Assembly: GCA_003255025.1 (NCBI GenBank)
Contig: QANY01005532.1
Coordinates: 62,001 to 126,000, forward strand
Length of the DNA stretch: 64,000 nucleotides
Reading direction: 5' to 3'
Origin: Datisca glomerata
Lineage: Eukaryota; Streptophyta; Magnoliopsida; Cucurbitales; Datiscaceae
How positions within the stretch are numbered: position 1 is the stretch's first letter; each line of letters opens with the position of its first letter. This document shows positions 21,501 through 33,568 of the stretch, one piece after another. Made by a program: the position numbers and the translations under genes. The notes under the pieces are model-generated. The model made no database searches. It had not been told where the DNA came from and saw only the letters and a program-made list of their open reading frames with translations.

Positions 21501-24500
21501 ACAGCAATTTCGGAATTTGCTTATCCTTTTTGTTTTTAAGTCTTGTAGGTGGTCTTCCGTGTAACTTGGAGGGTATACTTGAATCACCTCTTGTAAATGG
21601 ATACCGGAACAAGTGTGAGTTTTCAGTTGGGTTCTCTTTACAAGGAAAACCGACTGTTGGGTTTATGCTAGGGAATTTTAGGTAATTGACTTTTATCTGG
21701 ATGTGCGAGTTATTTTTTGGTCATTGAATCATATATGAAGAAAGAAAAATTATGTAGGGAGGGTGTCACAGCAGTAGAAGAACCTGTTGACTGCCCCAAT
21801 GTTTCTAGAATTGCTTGCAAATACGCTTCAATCTTTCAGGAATTTCTGCAATATTCAGGGTTACCAATTTGGAACAGATTCAAGAATATTGGATTTTGGC
21901 GTCAATTAACGGTACACTTGCTAAAAGTCATTATTTTCTCTTGCCAGTTTAACCGAGTAATTGATAACAAATACAAAATTACTGTGTGAATGAGTCCAAT
22001 TACAATAGTCTGTCTTTTAGTCCGTCTTTCCTGATCTAAACATTACTGCAAATTCTTTTGCAGGTTCGAGAAGGACGGAGTCTGGAAAAGTGTAGTGATG
22101 TTGAAGATCCTGATGCTTACATTTCTGAAGTCATGCTCATAGTCCAGGTTAATGTCTTATGATTTGCATCGAAAAGCTTTGCATCCCCATCCGTCCCAAT
22201 ACAAAATTTATAACAACTTATATAGTAATTCCATGTCATAACTATGTTTTTTATAACTTGATCAAGATAATGACTGAGTGACTAAACTTCCATTTTGGAT
22301 TGATTTTTGTGTTAGTTCTGTGAACGTATAATGGATCAAACCTGTTTAAATTTGGATTTCATATTCTTACTTGTATTTTTTTATTATGTAGGTTTGCTCT
22401 GTTGGACTTGAGAAGGCGGTAATAACCAATGAATTTCAGAAGCTTGCCCAGGCTTTTGCTGCGGGGGCTGCTGCAGCTTCTCCATCGTTGCCTCTAACAG
22501 CTTTAGTCATTCAGGTATTATACCCAATGAAATAATTTATTCTATGCTGAAAAAATATTAAATTTGTCTGATCAACATTTGTCTTGTTGCTTTAAGTTTG
22601 GCACTCCTTCCTCCATCAAATGCTGCTCAAGACCGATAAAAAAGAATTGTTGATACTATTTTATACATGCTTATTTGTTTGCTGCACTAGACACTTTAAA
22701 CATGCTAACTCAATGCATTGCATCTTCAATATTTGTCTCTGCTTCTCTCATTCCAAAACTTTAGGAACTTATGCAAAACATGGCTGTCAAATTCGCAGGG
22801 AGACACAATGACCTAATTTTGCAATTTGTGGCTGGTGTTTTTGCTTGCTTACTGTTTGCTGAAGTATTTTGGTCCCTCGCATCGTTAATCTCCATTTCTA
22901 ACTGCCTTTGTTTATGTGGCAGGACCACCAAGGAATATCAAATGCAGCACCAGCGGATACTCCTTTGCAATCACTACATATTCCTAAAGCAGGCAGCAGA
23001 GAAATGGACTCAACCTGTAACATTGTAGAACCTCGAATACATGATCGTATAAGCAATCTTCAGTTCTGTATATCTCCAACAGCTTTTTTCCAGGTTACAA
23101 CCCCAGATTGTTACCCTCTTATTTAGGGGAGAGGTTTTTGTTACTTACAGAGGAAATTGTTTTCCCTGCACTGCAGGTGAACACACTTGCTGCAGAAAAG
23201 TTGTATTCGCTTGCTGGGGATTGGGCTGAATTAGGGCCTGACACCTTACTTTTTGATATATGTTGTGGGACTGGAACGATTGGCCTGACTTTAGCACATC
23301 GAGTTGGTATGGTAATGGTCACTTTTCGGTCTCTAAATTCATTCATACTTTAATTTTTTAGTGCCTAAGCGCATGGGATAAGCTGAGGAGAAGTTGTAGA
23401 CAGTAGGAAAATGTGTGTTAGAGGCTTATCTATATGTTTTTCAGATATTGTTCCACCTTACCTAGTTACCCATAAAGGCTATGTTTTGATCTAGGATAAT
23501 AGGAGGGAAAGAAAAACCAGAGGAAAGTAAGTGGAATTAGAGCAAAAGAAAACAGAATTATTAATATAGAAAAATTATTTCAGATAACTATTTTCCTCTA
23601 CATATTCCAAATAATACAAGCAATGGAAATACAATCCTACAAATTTTCCTTTCTTTTTCCCACTAAATTTCAAGATCCAAACACAGCCAATGTGCTTAGA
23701 AGACATTCTTTTACTCCCGTCTTCAATTAAATGATCTTGGTTTTCTTTTTCAATTGAGACAGGTCATTGGAATTGAAATGAATGCTTCAGCTGTTTCAGA
23801 TGCTCAGAGGAATGCTGAAATAAATGGCATTAAAAACTGTAAATTTGTATGTGCCAAGGTGAGGACTCTGATACTTAAACTTATAATACCGTGACAAATG
23901 AATAGAAATCACGATTCTTTTGAAGTATAAAATTGGTTAACCGATAGGGGGAAAGCATTGAAGGAGTATATGACTTAGATTTTCACTATTTGTTAATCCT
24001 GCTAATTACATACACTATCATGAATATGTCATTCCAAGTGTTATGATTTTAATTAGTTAATCTTTGTTTTCATCGTATGAATGAGGGCACAGGCAGAGGA
24101 TGTGATGGGTTCTCTGTTTAGAAAGTACCTAAATGTAGCCGACAAAGAAGATGTCATTCCAAGTGCCACTGAAAGACGTGCAGCTGCTGCCGTCGAAGAG
24201 AATGATACTTTGGTGGATGGCAAACAATGTCTGGAAGAGCTGTCAAGTCATGGGGTTGAAGAAAATGGTAAGAGTCCACCTCAGTCGCCAGATGCTGGGA
24301 GTATAGAACAAGGAGGCGAAGTACAGATTGAAATTGAGGACACTTTTCTGCAGCAGTTCAAGAATGTTGTTGCTATTGTTGATCCTCCACGTGGAGGACT
24401 TCATCCCACTGTAAGTAACCTGCTCTGCTCTATAGATGTTACTTGATCTCACAACGTGCTTTGCACATGATAATTTCTAAAACTAAATATTATTCTTCAA

Positions 24501-25393
24501 TGTTATAAGTGTAAATCTGAAATTAGATCTAAATTGGTTAGACAAAAACGTCCAAATGAATGATTAAAATGGAAGGGTATGAATGGAATTGTGATATCAT
24601 AATTGGATAGATTTGGAAAACTTATTATTATTTTTTAACGTTATAAAAACAAATTTGAAATTAGATCTAAATTAGTTGGACAAAATTTCTCCTTCTCTAG
24701 CATACCATTTATACAGGGTGTGTATATAGATATAGATATAGATATAGATATAGTAGATATAAGGACTACGGAGCTTGCTACATACTAGATCGTCTTGGAA
24801 ATTCTCTTCTGCTTTTATAAAAAAAAAGAAGAATAAAAAGAGAATAGAAACTAAAGTTTCAAGGTTTTTTTTTAAATATTTTTTCCGAATTTCACTGAGT
24901 TATTTTTTCAATACTTGTGAAATTTGAGATTTTTTATCAAGTTTCTGCCATGCTGTATCTATTTTTCAATTACACAATACGCTGATTCTGTTTTTATCAT
25001 TCTGCAATGTACAGGTAACTAAAGCCCTAAGAACTCATCTGGGTCTGAAGAGACTTGTGTTAGTTCTTGTTCTCAACTTTTTTTCATCACTTTTGTTAAT
25101 GCTTAATACTTACAAAGACTAAGTGTACATTTTTTGTTCGGTGTAGTTACATTTCATGTAATCCCGAAAGCTTGGTGGCTAATGCAATCGAGCTATGCAC
25201 CCCGTCCGCCGAGAAAATAGAGAAAGGGAATAAGAACAACAGGGGATGGAGGAATATGGGCAGCGCTGGTCTAGCACGTCACAGGGTCAAGTCTATGCCT
25301 GTTTCGGAGCCTTTCAGACCCGTAAAAGCCATGGCTGTTGATCTTTTCCCGCATACTGTACACTGTGAGATGGTGATGCTTTTGGAGAGGTAG
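18556..25393 (+). CDS. tRNA (uracil-C5)-methyltransferase with CCCH finger and RRM (TRMT2/TrmA family)
   Basis: Predicted exons: 18556-19143, 20614-20706, 20815-21129, 21209-21281, 21549-21681, 21758-21911, 22064-22147, 22392-22514, 22923-23093, 23177-23311, 23763-23858, 24093-24410, 25015-25058, 25147-25393. They total 2574 bp and 857 residues, all phases joining without stops. Domains: a CCCH zinc finger (C96, C106, C112, H116); an RRM-like fold about 175-245 (GMTVGFVSF); and the TrmA core with NGYRNKCEFSVGF, the SAM motif DICCGTGTIGL (about 605), DPPRGGLHP (about 752), nucleophile C780 in YISCNP and base E850. The known family makes m5U54 (T-loop ribothymidine) in tRNA; activity here is inferred. 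The layout matches Arabidopsis zinc finger protein C3H24 (At2g28450). Met6 (18571) is an alternative start. Intron 1 uses a GC donor; all others are GT-AG. Confidence 0.93.
19778..20163. repeat. Tandem duplication (~192 bp x2) in intron 1
   Basis: Two adjacent copies, 19778-19971 and 19972-20163, share CAAATAAAGAGACAA at the start, TCTACAGTACCAGATG, GTGTGGTTCGTCAACTGCCA and a CATACG end. They have diverged by small indels and substitutions, so the duplication is not recent. Confidence 0.88.
20374..20566 (+). mobile_element. tRNA-derived SINE in intron 1
   Basis: Internal Pol III signals are visible: box A TAGCCAAATGG (20380-20390, full match to TRGYNNANNNG) and box B GGTTCGACCCC (20423-20433, one mismatch), 32 bp apart. 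The ~193-bp unit ends in a short A-rich tail. It is flanked by a 24-bp imperfect duplication beginning AAACTTAG (20350-20373 and 20567-20590, three mismatches), the hallmark of LINE-driven retroposition. It also contains a second box-B-like palindrome, CCAGTTTCGAACCTGG (20505-20520). It lies in the sense direction of the host gene. I cannot name the family. Confidence 0.85.
24488..24760. repeat. Repeats in intron 12
   Basis: A ~60-bp segment ending GAAATTAGATCTAAATT occurs twice (about 24488-24547 and 24627-24687). It is followed by a short GATATA microsatellite at about 24728-24756. The stretch is entirely intronic. Confidence 0.8.
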
Positions 25394-25497
25394 TTGAACA
25401 AGCGTGTTTAGGCCTTCAGGGAGCTTATATATGATTTCTTTCTTCTATGTTCTAGCCTTCTAGGGATTTTTTTTTGTACCAAGACCATCTTTTAATA
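25394..25497 (+). other. Probable 3' UTR of the methyltransferase gene
   Basis: Sequence between the TAG stop (25391-25393) and the ATT microsatellite. No clear AATAAA signal is seen before the repeat, so the transcript may extend into or end within it. Confidence 0.4.
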
Positions 25498-25916
<419 letters not shown>

Positions 25917-27229
25917 TTGAACTGTTTTGATAAATTTATACATTAATTTCTTGTGGCCATTAAATTTTTTTTCAACTTTGTTCTTTTGTTCGTTACCTTG
26001 GTTCGTTACTTCACATTTCATTCGTCGATTAAGTAGCATGTGATAAAGTTGGGGCCTTATTTAATGTAGGATATGAATTAATTTCCTTTTTTTTGTCAAC
26101 ATCTATGTTTCTTATCATTTTAAAAGAAATTTGTTTTTGGACATGATTCTTTTTTTTTTCTTAAAACCCAAATAAGTGCATGACTATAGAGCAATGTTAT
26201 ACAAACTAATTAAACTACAAAATGATCATTTAAGCTACAACCAAAATAAAATCCACAATTATAAATTATAGAGCAATGTTACATTGCAGTGTGGTGTTGG
26301 CAGAGAGAGACCATCCATCTAACTTGTAATATAGGGTTATTTGATTTTTCTATATTTATTTATTATCACATATTAAGTATTGAGCATTGCAGCATCACGT
26401 GACTGAATAAAAATAGGGTTAGATATAACTTTCACCCACCAACAACTGTCATATGACAAATCATATACAAACTTTTGAGAAAATTATTCTGACATCCTTT
26501 GTGATTTATCTAAATGACACAGACATCATTTTAGTTGAAAAATAAAAAAAATAAGTATATTCTATTAAAGATCTATTAATTAAGTGTGAAAAGGCAATAT
26601 TATCACTATAATAAATCCGAAACCAAATTCTAACCTGAAATATAAGTTGACCCAAGTTTTTTCGGGTTTAGGTGTGATCTACTTTGAATATTAAAAGAAA
26701 TTATTTTTATGTTTTTTGAACATTTTTACTTTTTTTAAACAGAGATCACAAGAGGGATAATTTTGATATTACTTATTATTAAATAGTGTTAGCGTAAATT
26801 TTAACAGTTTTGAGTTTTCATTTATGTGGAATCTAATATGAATGGAGATCACATCATTTTTCAAACGAGAGGGTGTCCGTTGCATTTGAGTAAACTATAT
26901 GGTGTGAGGAATTTTCTTTACACTTAATTTAGCCTAACATAATTGCCTCAAATTTCATAATTGCTTCAATTTTCATAATTAACAGTGATATTTATTTTTC
27001 CTAAAAGTGAGTATTCTATTTCCCATTCTACCACTGTCCCCACCAATCTTGCTCTACCTCAACCTTTGTCTACACCAATCTTGCTCTACCTCAACCTCTG
27101 TCTCCACCAATCTTCATCACCCCTCTATTGGTTACCCTTTATCAAAACCCTAAAAATCAGAATTGGAAAACTTAGACTTTCTTGTTCCCATCCTAAACTC
27201 GTATTGCCCGCAGACTTGACCTGAACCGT
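25917..27229. other. Gene-free stretch with a small inverted-repeat element
   Basis: No gene is supported. The phrase 'GAGCAATGTTA(C/T)A' occurs twice (26191 and 26271). The candidate element at 26478-26917 lies within. A CT-rich part at 27010-27120 has a doubled 'CAATCTTGCTCTACCTCAAC' phrase. Confidence 0.5.
26478..26917. mobile_element. Candidate MITE-like element, ~65-bp imperfect TIRs
   Basis: The left end AGAAAATTATTCTGACATCC and the reverse complement of the right end (AGAAAATTCCTCACACC...) align for about 65 bp. Both continue through a TTTACTCAAATG/ATTTATCTAAATG match to GAAAAAT. The element is 440 bp with no coding capacity. No convincing target duplication, so the class is open. Confidence 0.5.
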
Positions 27230-27234
27230 CAAAG

Positions 27235-27624
27235 TGTTAGGCCCCAATCATTACAAGCACAACAAACGCACAAATTGCATTCTGTTGGAGTGAAATGAAC
27301 CACAAATTCAATAACTTCAGTCTCCCTTCTCATTCCTTCCCTCTTAATTTATACAACAGAAGAAATAACTGAAATTAAGCTAATGGCATCTGAATCTAAA
27401 GACCTAGTCACCCATTACACTGAACTACAACTGAATTGCAAACGTGCAATTAACTGCAATGGAACCAAAGTAAACCAACAAATACATTGAAAGGAAATAA
27501 CACACTGAAATAAGATAACTAAGTCTAACAATTTGGGATTCTACGCATTAGTGGCTCATGGGCATCAGTCCATATAATGTGGGTTGGGCCTCGTGTCCCT
27601 AGAGGATCCTCCTAGGCTTATTGA
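27235..27624 (-). repeat. 3' LTR of chromovirus
   Basis: 390-bp LTR, TGTTAGGCCCC on the plus strand at its outer end and CCTAGGCTTATTGA at its inner end. It matches 32277-32543 plus 33578-33668. It shows the uninterrupted sequence GAAAGGAAATAACAC at the site where the 5' LTR carries the MULE-like insertion. Confidence 0.9.
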
Positions 27625-28566
27625 TACCCAGCCCAACAGAAGTGCAAAGTGTATCTGTGGGCTTCCAGGTAGCTTCTTCATAGGGTAGATGCTTCCAGTG
27701 CACCGAGCTATCTGGAATGAAGGTGTCTCCGCACTTAACCCATCGTGTATCAAGTATTTGTTGAGACTCGAGGGCTATTACTCCATTGTCCATAACTTGA
27801 CTTGAAGACAGTTTGCTGATGATACATATGGAGCTTTAGTAGGACTTGATCACCAACTTTGAATTGAATATCTCTACGCTTTGATTCAGCTTGTTGCTTA
27901 GTTCAATTCAATCTCTAAATTTGACTTGAGTTGTTGGAGCATCTCATCACAGTGCAATAAGGGTCGATCAACTTCATGGACTGGTGAAAGACCCTCCGGA
28001 TAGGCTAGAATGAGTGGTGGTATAAGAGCATAAAGAGCTTGGTAAGGTGTCATCTTTGTGGAAGCATGGTAGGTGGTATCTGCCCAAGCGAGATAAGCAT
28101 TCCATTTGCACGACCATTGGCGAATGAAACAACACAAGTATTGTTCGACGCAACGGTTAATGACTTCGGTTTGTCCGTCCATTTGGGGATGATAAGCTGA
28201 ACTAAGCATGTGTTTTGACCCAGAGAGTTTGAAGAATTCTTGCTAGAATTTTCTTATAAAGATTGGTTCGCGATCACTGATGATGGATCGTGGAACTCCA
28301 TGGAGTTTGAAGACCCCTTCAATAATTTTTTCTGTAATAAACCTTGGGTGAGTTGAGGGAAGAAAGAGAGCAAACTTGCTTAGCCGATCATAGACCACAA
28401 GAATTGTGTTTTTTCCGTGGTAAGTTGGCAGCCCCTCGATGAAGTCTAGAGTGATGCCATCCCAGACACGTGCTGGAATTGGTAGGGTTGTAGTAATCCT
28501 GTTGGTGCCGTGGTTTTCGGTTTGATGCATTGACATACTCACTTTTTTAGATATAGTCGTGAACAA
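27625..28566 (-). pseudogene. Chromovirus integrase with C-terminal chromodomain
   Basis: The minus strand 28566-28243 reads the integrase core start: WDGITLDFIEGLP, LVVYDRLSKFALFLP and SDREPIF. Then 28209-27898 reads SSAYHPQMDGQTEVINRC and the C-terminal part. Nearest the LTR (27793-27599) a chromodomain is readable: LESQQILDTRWVK, then HWKHLPYEEATWKP. The catalytic D and D of DDE are recognisable (LDFI, SDRE), but frameshifts separate the pieces. Integrase inserts the cDNA; in chromoviruses the chromodomain guides targeting to chromatin. Non-functional here. Confidence 0.87.
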
Positions 28567-29778
28567 CTTGAAACATCTTTGACCAATAGGATTGTTACTG
28601 CAATCTATTGTAAATTCGAAGAATACCTAAGTGCCCTCCAAGCTTAGAATCATGAACTTTATATAATAACTCGACCCTTAAAGATAAAGTATTAAGCATC
28701 ACGATCTTCCCTTTATAAAGCAATAATCCATCACGAAAAGTCAAGGGGATATGTGGATTAACGCTATACATAGGGATCTGATTTAGAAGCTTCTTTGATT
28801 TGCTCTAAATATATGTTTCTGAGAAGTGAAGAGCTGCCAACAATGGGCTTTCTTGTCACCTAAATAAAGCATCTGCTGTAGAGTTTTCATGGCCAAGCCC
28901 AAAAATGATTTCATAATCATACCCCAATAATTTGGCCATCCATTTTTGCAACACGCTTATCTAAAAAATTTAAGGCTTCGTTGATCGGTTTTGATATAGG
29001 ACTTTCTGCCAAGTGCCAACTTAATATAGTTTCCACAATCATATTGCTTCCATTGTAGCTAGCATCACTTTTGCATAAATTGACCAAGTACGCTTAGTTA
29101 TTCCTAAGGCTCGACTCATATATGCAACTGGCCTAGTTTCTTGAGTTAGAACTACTCCAATTCCTTCTCTCGACACATCGGTTTCGATGATGAAAGGTTC
29201 GACAAAGTTTGACATGGCTTGTGTGGGGGTTGATGTCATGGCTTGTTTCAACGCTAAGAAAGCTGCTTCTGCTTCTTCATTCCATTGAAACTTCCCCTTT
29301 TTAAAGAGCTAGTCAATGATCGAGCCGTTAATCCATAACCTTGAACAAATTTACGGTAGTAGCCAATTAAGCCTAAGAAACCATGAAGTTCAGTGATGTC
29401 GGAGGGTCTTGGCCAAGCAACCATTGTTTCAATTTTCCTTTCATCAACTTTGACTCATTGATGTGTGATTATATGGCCTAAATACTCCAACTCTTGCTTT
29501 CTGAATGCACATTTGCTCATCTTAACATAGAGTTGGCATTGCTGGACATGCTCCAAGTGTTGTTCCCATGTAGGGCTATAAATTAGAATGTCATAAAAAA
29601 CATCAAGATGAACTTTCATAAATATGGTCGAAAGATTGAATCCATAACTGCTTGGAAGGTTGATGGCGCGTTTCATAACCCAAATGGCATGACCAAGTAC
29701 TCGTAGTGGCCATTGTGAGTGCGGAAGGTTATTTTAGGGATATCGGGTGTACTAACCCTTATTTGGTGGTATCCTGCC
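28567..29778 (-). pseudogene. Chromovirus RT (C-terminal part), RNase H and integrase zinc-binding region
   Basis: On the minus strand RT resumes at 29778 with GYHQIRV, then [18 protein letters not shown] (to about 29700). It runs through a damaged catalytic strand (DVFYDILIYS, where family members have DD) and ends YLGHIITHQ. RNase H follows (29251-29039: FIIETDVSREGIGVVL, RPVAYMSRAL), then the integrase HHCC region near 28600-28650 (KVHDSKLGGHLGI). Stops and frameshifts separate all parts. Confidence 0.85.
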
Positions 29779-30436
29779 CAAGGGCTTAGACAAAGCTCTC
29801 TTCAATATGAGCTTTTTGTCATAGTTATAAACTTTGTCTGCATTTTGCAACGGAACATTCAGTAGTGCTTGATATTCTTCAATTGTGGGAGTAAGATCGA
29901 TTATTCTGAAGGTGAAACATCTATAATGAGGGTCCCAGAAATACATTAAAGCTTCAAGGACGGGAACGTTGACTACAATATACAACAGATAAGCTATATG
30001 ACCATATTTTCTAACAATGTTGAGATGATATAAAATATGCATAAAAAGTAATACATGCAAGCATAAAGTAAAACAAAACTATGTAGTAAATGAAAGAAAA
30101 AAATAAAAAGAAATTTAAAAAAACAATAAAAACAATATATATATATATACACAAAAGCCACGGTAGTTATAGCTGCAACAGATGCAACAGAGGAAAGTAT
30201 CCTCTGTTGCAATGCAACTGATATAATTTTTTTTAATATAATATATTATGATATAATAATAATAGTAAGAATAATAATAATATTAAATAAATAAATAGAT
30301 GATAAAAAAATTGAAAGAAAAGTGACGAAAAATAATAGATTTTTTTAAACATAAATATGTCCATTTTTATTTTGACTACCTAGTCTACTAATTACCATTT
30401 TTCCTTCCTTCCCTCATTAGTCATTGCTAATCAANC
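29779..30436 (-). mobile_element. Foreign insert in RT with a DUF7745/plant-mobile-domain-like fragment
   Basis: The RT sequence breaks after the KDRFPIL-type motif (30437) and resumes at GYHQIRV (29778). The 658 bp between are unrelated to RT. On the minus strand (about 29970-29780) they encode VPVLEALMYFWDPHYRCFTF and LTPTIEEYQALLNVP. I recognise these as the FWDP...PTIEEY signature of DUF7745/PMD-related plant proteins often carried by transposons. About 20 RT codons are missing at the junction, so this is an insertion with deletion or a rearrangement. An N lies at 30435, right on the junction, so misassembly is possible. The rest is AT-rich. Confidence 0.65.
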
Positions 30437-30950
30437 TATCAGAATTGGGAAACGATCCTTTAAGGTGACAGCGTTTAATGCTCGGTAATCGGCGCAAAAT
30501 CGCCATGTGCCATCTTTCTTCTTCACTAGCAATATTGGAGAAGAAAAAAGGGGTTGGTGCTTGAACGAATCAACCCTGCATTGAGAATGTCTTGAACCTG
30601 GTTTTCAATCTCGATTTTTTGAAAATTTATGTATCTTTGAGTGGTATTGTGTGATCAATTACACGCGCATGTAGTAATCTGTTGACATCCGAATATCACT
30701 CTAGCAATGGCTGCATCTGATGAGATTTCCTCATGGTTTTGCTACCCTTTGAGTTGAAAATATAAAGAAAACACAACTTGTCTTTGTCGAGATTCCTCAA
30801 TGAAGCTCTGCAATGTGATGTCTTGTATGGGAACTTCAATCCCCTATAGTTTCTTAGGTTGTTGCTCCCAATGAAGTCCATGGATAGCTTCTTCCAATCA
30901 CAAACTACTGAACCCAATGTTTTTAACCACTAAATTCCTAGAACCATATC
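30437..30950 (-). pseudogene. Chromovirus RT, N-terminal part
   Basis: The minus strand from about 30590 to 30437 reads the RT start, with an [20 protein letters not shown] motif, [10 protein letters not shown] and KDRFPIL, ending at the foreign insert. Upstream (30950-30700) lies the protease-RT linker, containing MGSVVCDWKKLSMDF. Broken by stops. Confidence 0.78.
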
Positions 30951-32262
30951 CAAATCGTTCAAGGGCGATGGAAAGAAATCATGTTGGAAATCATTACTTT
31001 ATAGATTAACCGTGAGCTTCTAGTATTTCCCTTTACATGTTAATCATTCTCCATTGGCAAGTCTAACATTAAATGATTTCGAGGGCTTCACGGGCAAATG
31101 AAGCATTTCAACGACTCGATCACTAATGAAGTTATGAGTGGATCCACTATCGATTAAGGTAACCACCTCATTTGCTCCAATAATTGCCTTAATTCGTATT
31201 GTTCTCAAAATAGTTCATCCAATTAGAGCATGTAAGTGATCTTCGGCTCCTTAACACTGTCATCTTTCACAATCTGGGGCGTTTCTCTTGCCATGTTCAT
31301 TCCCCCAATTTCCCTCGCTGCTTGATCTTCCTATATACAACCCTCTAGAATCATCAATTGTCGTGCTTGGCATTTATGTCCAGGGGTGAAATATTACAAT
31401 CGAAACACAATCATTGATCCCTTCGTTTATGCATTTCATCCCATGACAGTCTTATTGTTTTTTACATGGAACCTATGGGAGGTTGGGATTATTTACAATG
31501 GTAGAAGCTCGTAAGGTATTTGGCTGTACGAATCCCTTTGGTCTCAAAAGTTAACTATCCCTCATTTTTGTCAAGTTAATTGCCTCTTTTTATCGATTGA
31601 GACTTGAATATCCTTATTCCGTTGGTCACCTCTGGTTTCAAGCCCCCCAAGAACGTACCCACAAGAGCCTTTTCGATCCATCCACAAACTCTAAATCCAA
31701 GTAATTCAAATTTTCGTTGATAGTTTTGTAATGCTCCTATCTATTTAACGAGGGATATAACTTCGTTGAAGTCCGCTGAGTCAGGGGGTCCAAACCGAGT
31801 CCTCACTTCATCTTCAAAGTCTTCCCACGAGATACTCCTATGTCCTTCATCGAGCACTTTTCGGAACCACTACCATTATTTATTTTCCTTGCCTTCAAGA
31901 TGAAAATGAAGCTAAGCGAAGCTTTTGATTGCCGGCTACTTCTTTAGCTCAAAGAATTGGTCCACGCGATTGATCCATTCCGTTAGATCTCTAGAAAATT
32001 TTGGAAATGTATAGCTTTGCAACCTTGGAAGAAAATGGCCTAGTGTTATCGTTTATATCTCGGTTGGGTCCTTCTAACTGATAGTTACTGTGGCTAGATG
32101 ATCCTTAGCTTGAAATGAGTGCTTTTGATAGTCTTGCAATGGTAACCTCTAAGCTGTTGGATTTGGTCCGTGATTCCCACCTCTATCGTTGCATCCCATC
32201 TTGAACACTTCTGAGCCCCTCCTCTAGAAGCTTGATCCATTCCTTGTTTGTCGTCATGAGCC
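30951..32262 (-). pseudogene. Chromovirus gag and protease
   Basis: The protease motif VTLIDSGSTHNFIS (about 31160-31120) has an intact D-S-G triad. Upstream a CCHC-type zinc knuckle is readable at about 31430-31370 (LCFDC...FTPGHKCQARQ) through a stop. The gag core at about 32080-31760 gives KLYIPKFSRDLTEWINRVDQ, then SWEDFEDEVRTRFGPPD. Together these are the capsid, nucleocapsid and protease of a plant chromovirus. At least two stops and one frameshift are seen. It starts just inside the primer binding site. Confidence 0.82.
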
Positions 32263-32263
32263 T

Positions 32264-32275
32264 GCTCTGATAACA
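32264..32275 (-). other. Primer binding site, tRNA-iMet type
   Basis: On the minus strand TGTTATCAGAGC, one mismatch to the TGGTATCAGAGC complementary to initiator tRNA-Met, lies 2 bp inside the 5' LTR. Confidence 0.82.
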
Positions 32276-32543
32276 ATATTAGGTCCCAATCAGTACAAGC
32301 ACAACATATGCACAAATTGTATTCTCTTTAGGTGAGAATGAACCACAAGTTCAATAACTTATTATCTCCCTTCTCATTCCTTCCCTCTTAATAAATTTAC
32401 AACAAAGGAAATAACTAAAGCTAATGGCATCTGAATCTTTAGGAGACTCAGTTACCCACTACACTGAACTACAATTGGATTGCAAACGTGCAATTAACTG
32501 CACTGAAACTAAAGTAAACCAGTAATTAAGATGAAAGGAAATA

Positions 32544-33568
32544 GTATATTTTTTAAAAATTAATAGAGAATGACCAATAAAAGTTGTATTTGTAAGAATA
32601 TTGATTTTTTACTGTAACTTTTTTTATAAAACTAGGAAATTTTTTACGTATATATGTATTATGGTATATAAAAATATATCATGGTATATATATTTATGTA
32701 CCATATTATATTTTAATATACCATCAATATTCCATAGTATATTTTTAATATGTTTTTATATGCCATATCTCATGGTATATATTTATATACCATATTATAT
32801 TTTAATATACCATCAATATTCCATAGTATATTTTTAATATATTTTTATATACCATCAGTGATATACTATGGTATATTTCATAGGATATTTTAATATACTA
32901 TTAATATATCATATTATATATCTAGTATATTTTTATATACCATATGTGATAATCATACATCATACCATACATCATACCAGTACTATACCCATTCTCACAC
33001 CCAAACTAGTCTCCTCCTTCTCTTCTTCACCTCTCCTCGCTAGATTTCATCTTTCTTCTCTTTGAGTTTCGATCTCTCTGTATAATTTTTCCTCAATATT
33101 CTCACTTATTCTCACTTTAATTTTTTCAGCTCCTTAACGCTTTCTCTAATTGTTTGTAAAATTGGTACTATCATTATCATCATTTTTGACAAATAAGGTG
33201 GAAAAAGATGCAATTCGAAACGCAAAATTAGCATGAAACAATGAACCGACAAAATAAACGCCGTCAAACGCAGAACTAGCCTTGTGCAATGTGACCCAAC
33301 CTTGAACCGGCGAAATCAACGCCACTAATGGGGTTCGGTGTTTGAAGGAAAGTTTTTTGTGGAAGGGTTTAATGGAGAGTTGGGTTAAGGGTTGAGGAAG
33401 AATTGGGTTGGAGTCCCTGGCTAAGAGTAGAGGGCGAGCTGGGGAATGTGTTTGGACAAAACACTAAATGAGGGATTTGAACAAAAACTGGCCATTATTG
33501 CAAAATGGAATTTTTTTTGTCATTTAACAAAATTGATACAGAAATTGGTTTAAATCCCTAATTTTCCT
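32544..33568. mobile_element. MULE-like non-autonomous element, 9-bp target duplication
   Basis: 1025-bp insertion in the chromovirus LTR, flanked by the perfect 9-bp duplication AAGGAAATA (32535-32543, 33569-33577). The ends form an imperfect inverted repeat of roughly 90 bp: left GAGAATGACCAATAAAAGTT and the reverse complement of right TAAATGACAAAAAAAATTCC align. A 9-bp duplication with such ends fits Mutator-like elements. Inside are a TATA-rich tandem repeat (32640-32990) and a CT-rich stretch, then sequence with CCGGCGAAATCAACGCC that could be a captured host fragment. No transposase. Confidence 0.82.
32640..32990. repeat. AT-rich tandem repeat inside MULE-like element
   Basis: Variants of 'TATACCAT/ATGGTATA' recur throughout. 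A longer unit of about 110 bp with CCATCAATATTCCATAGTAT occurs at least twice (near 32720 and 32810). Strongly self-complementary. Confidence 0.85.
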
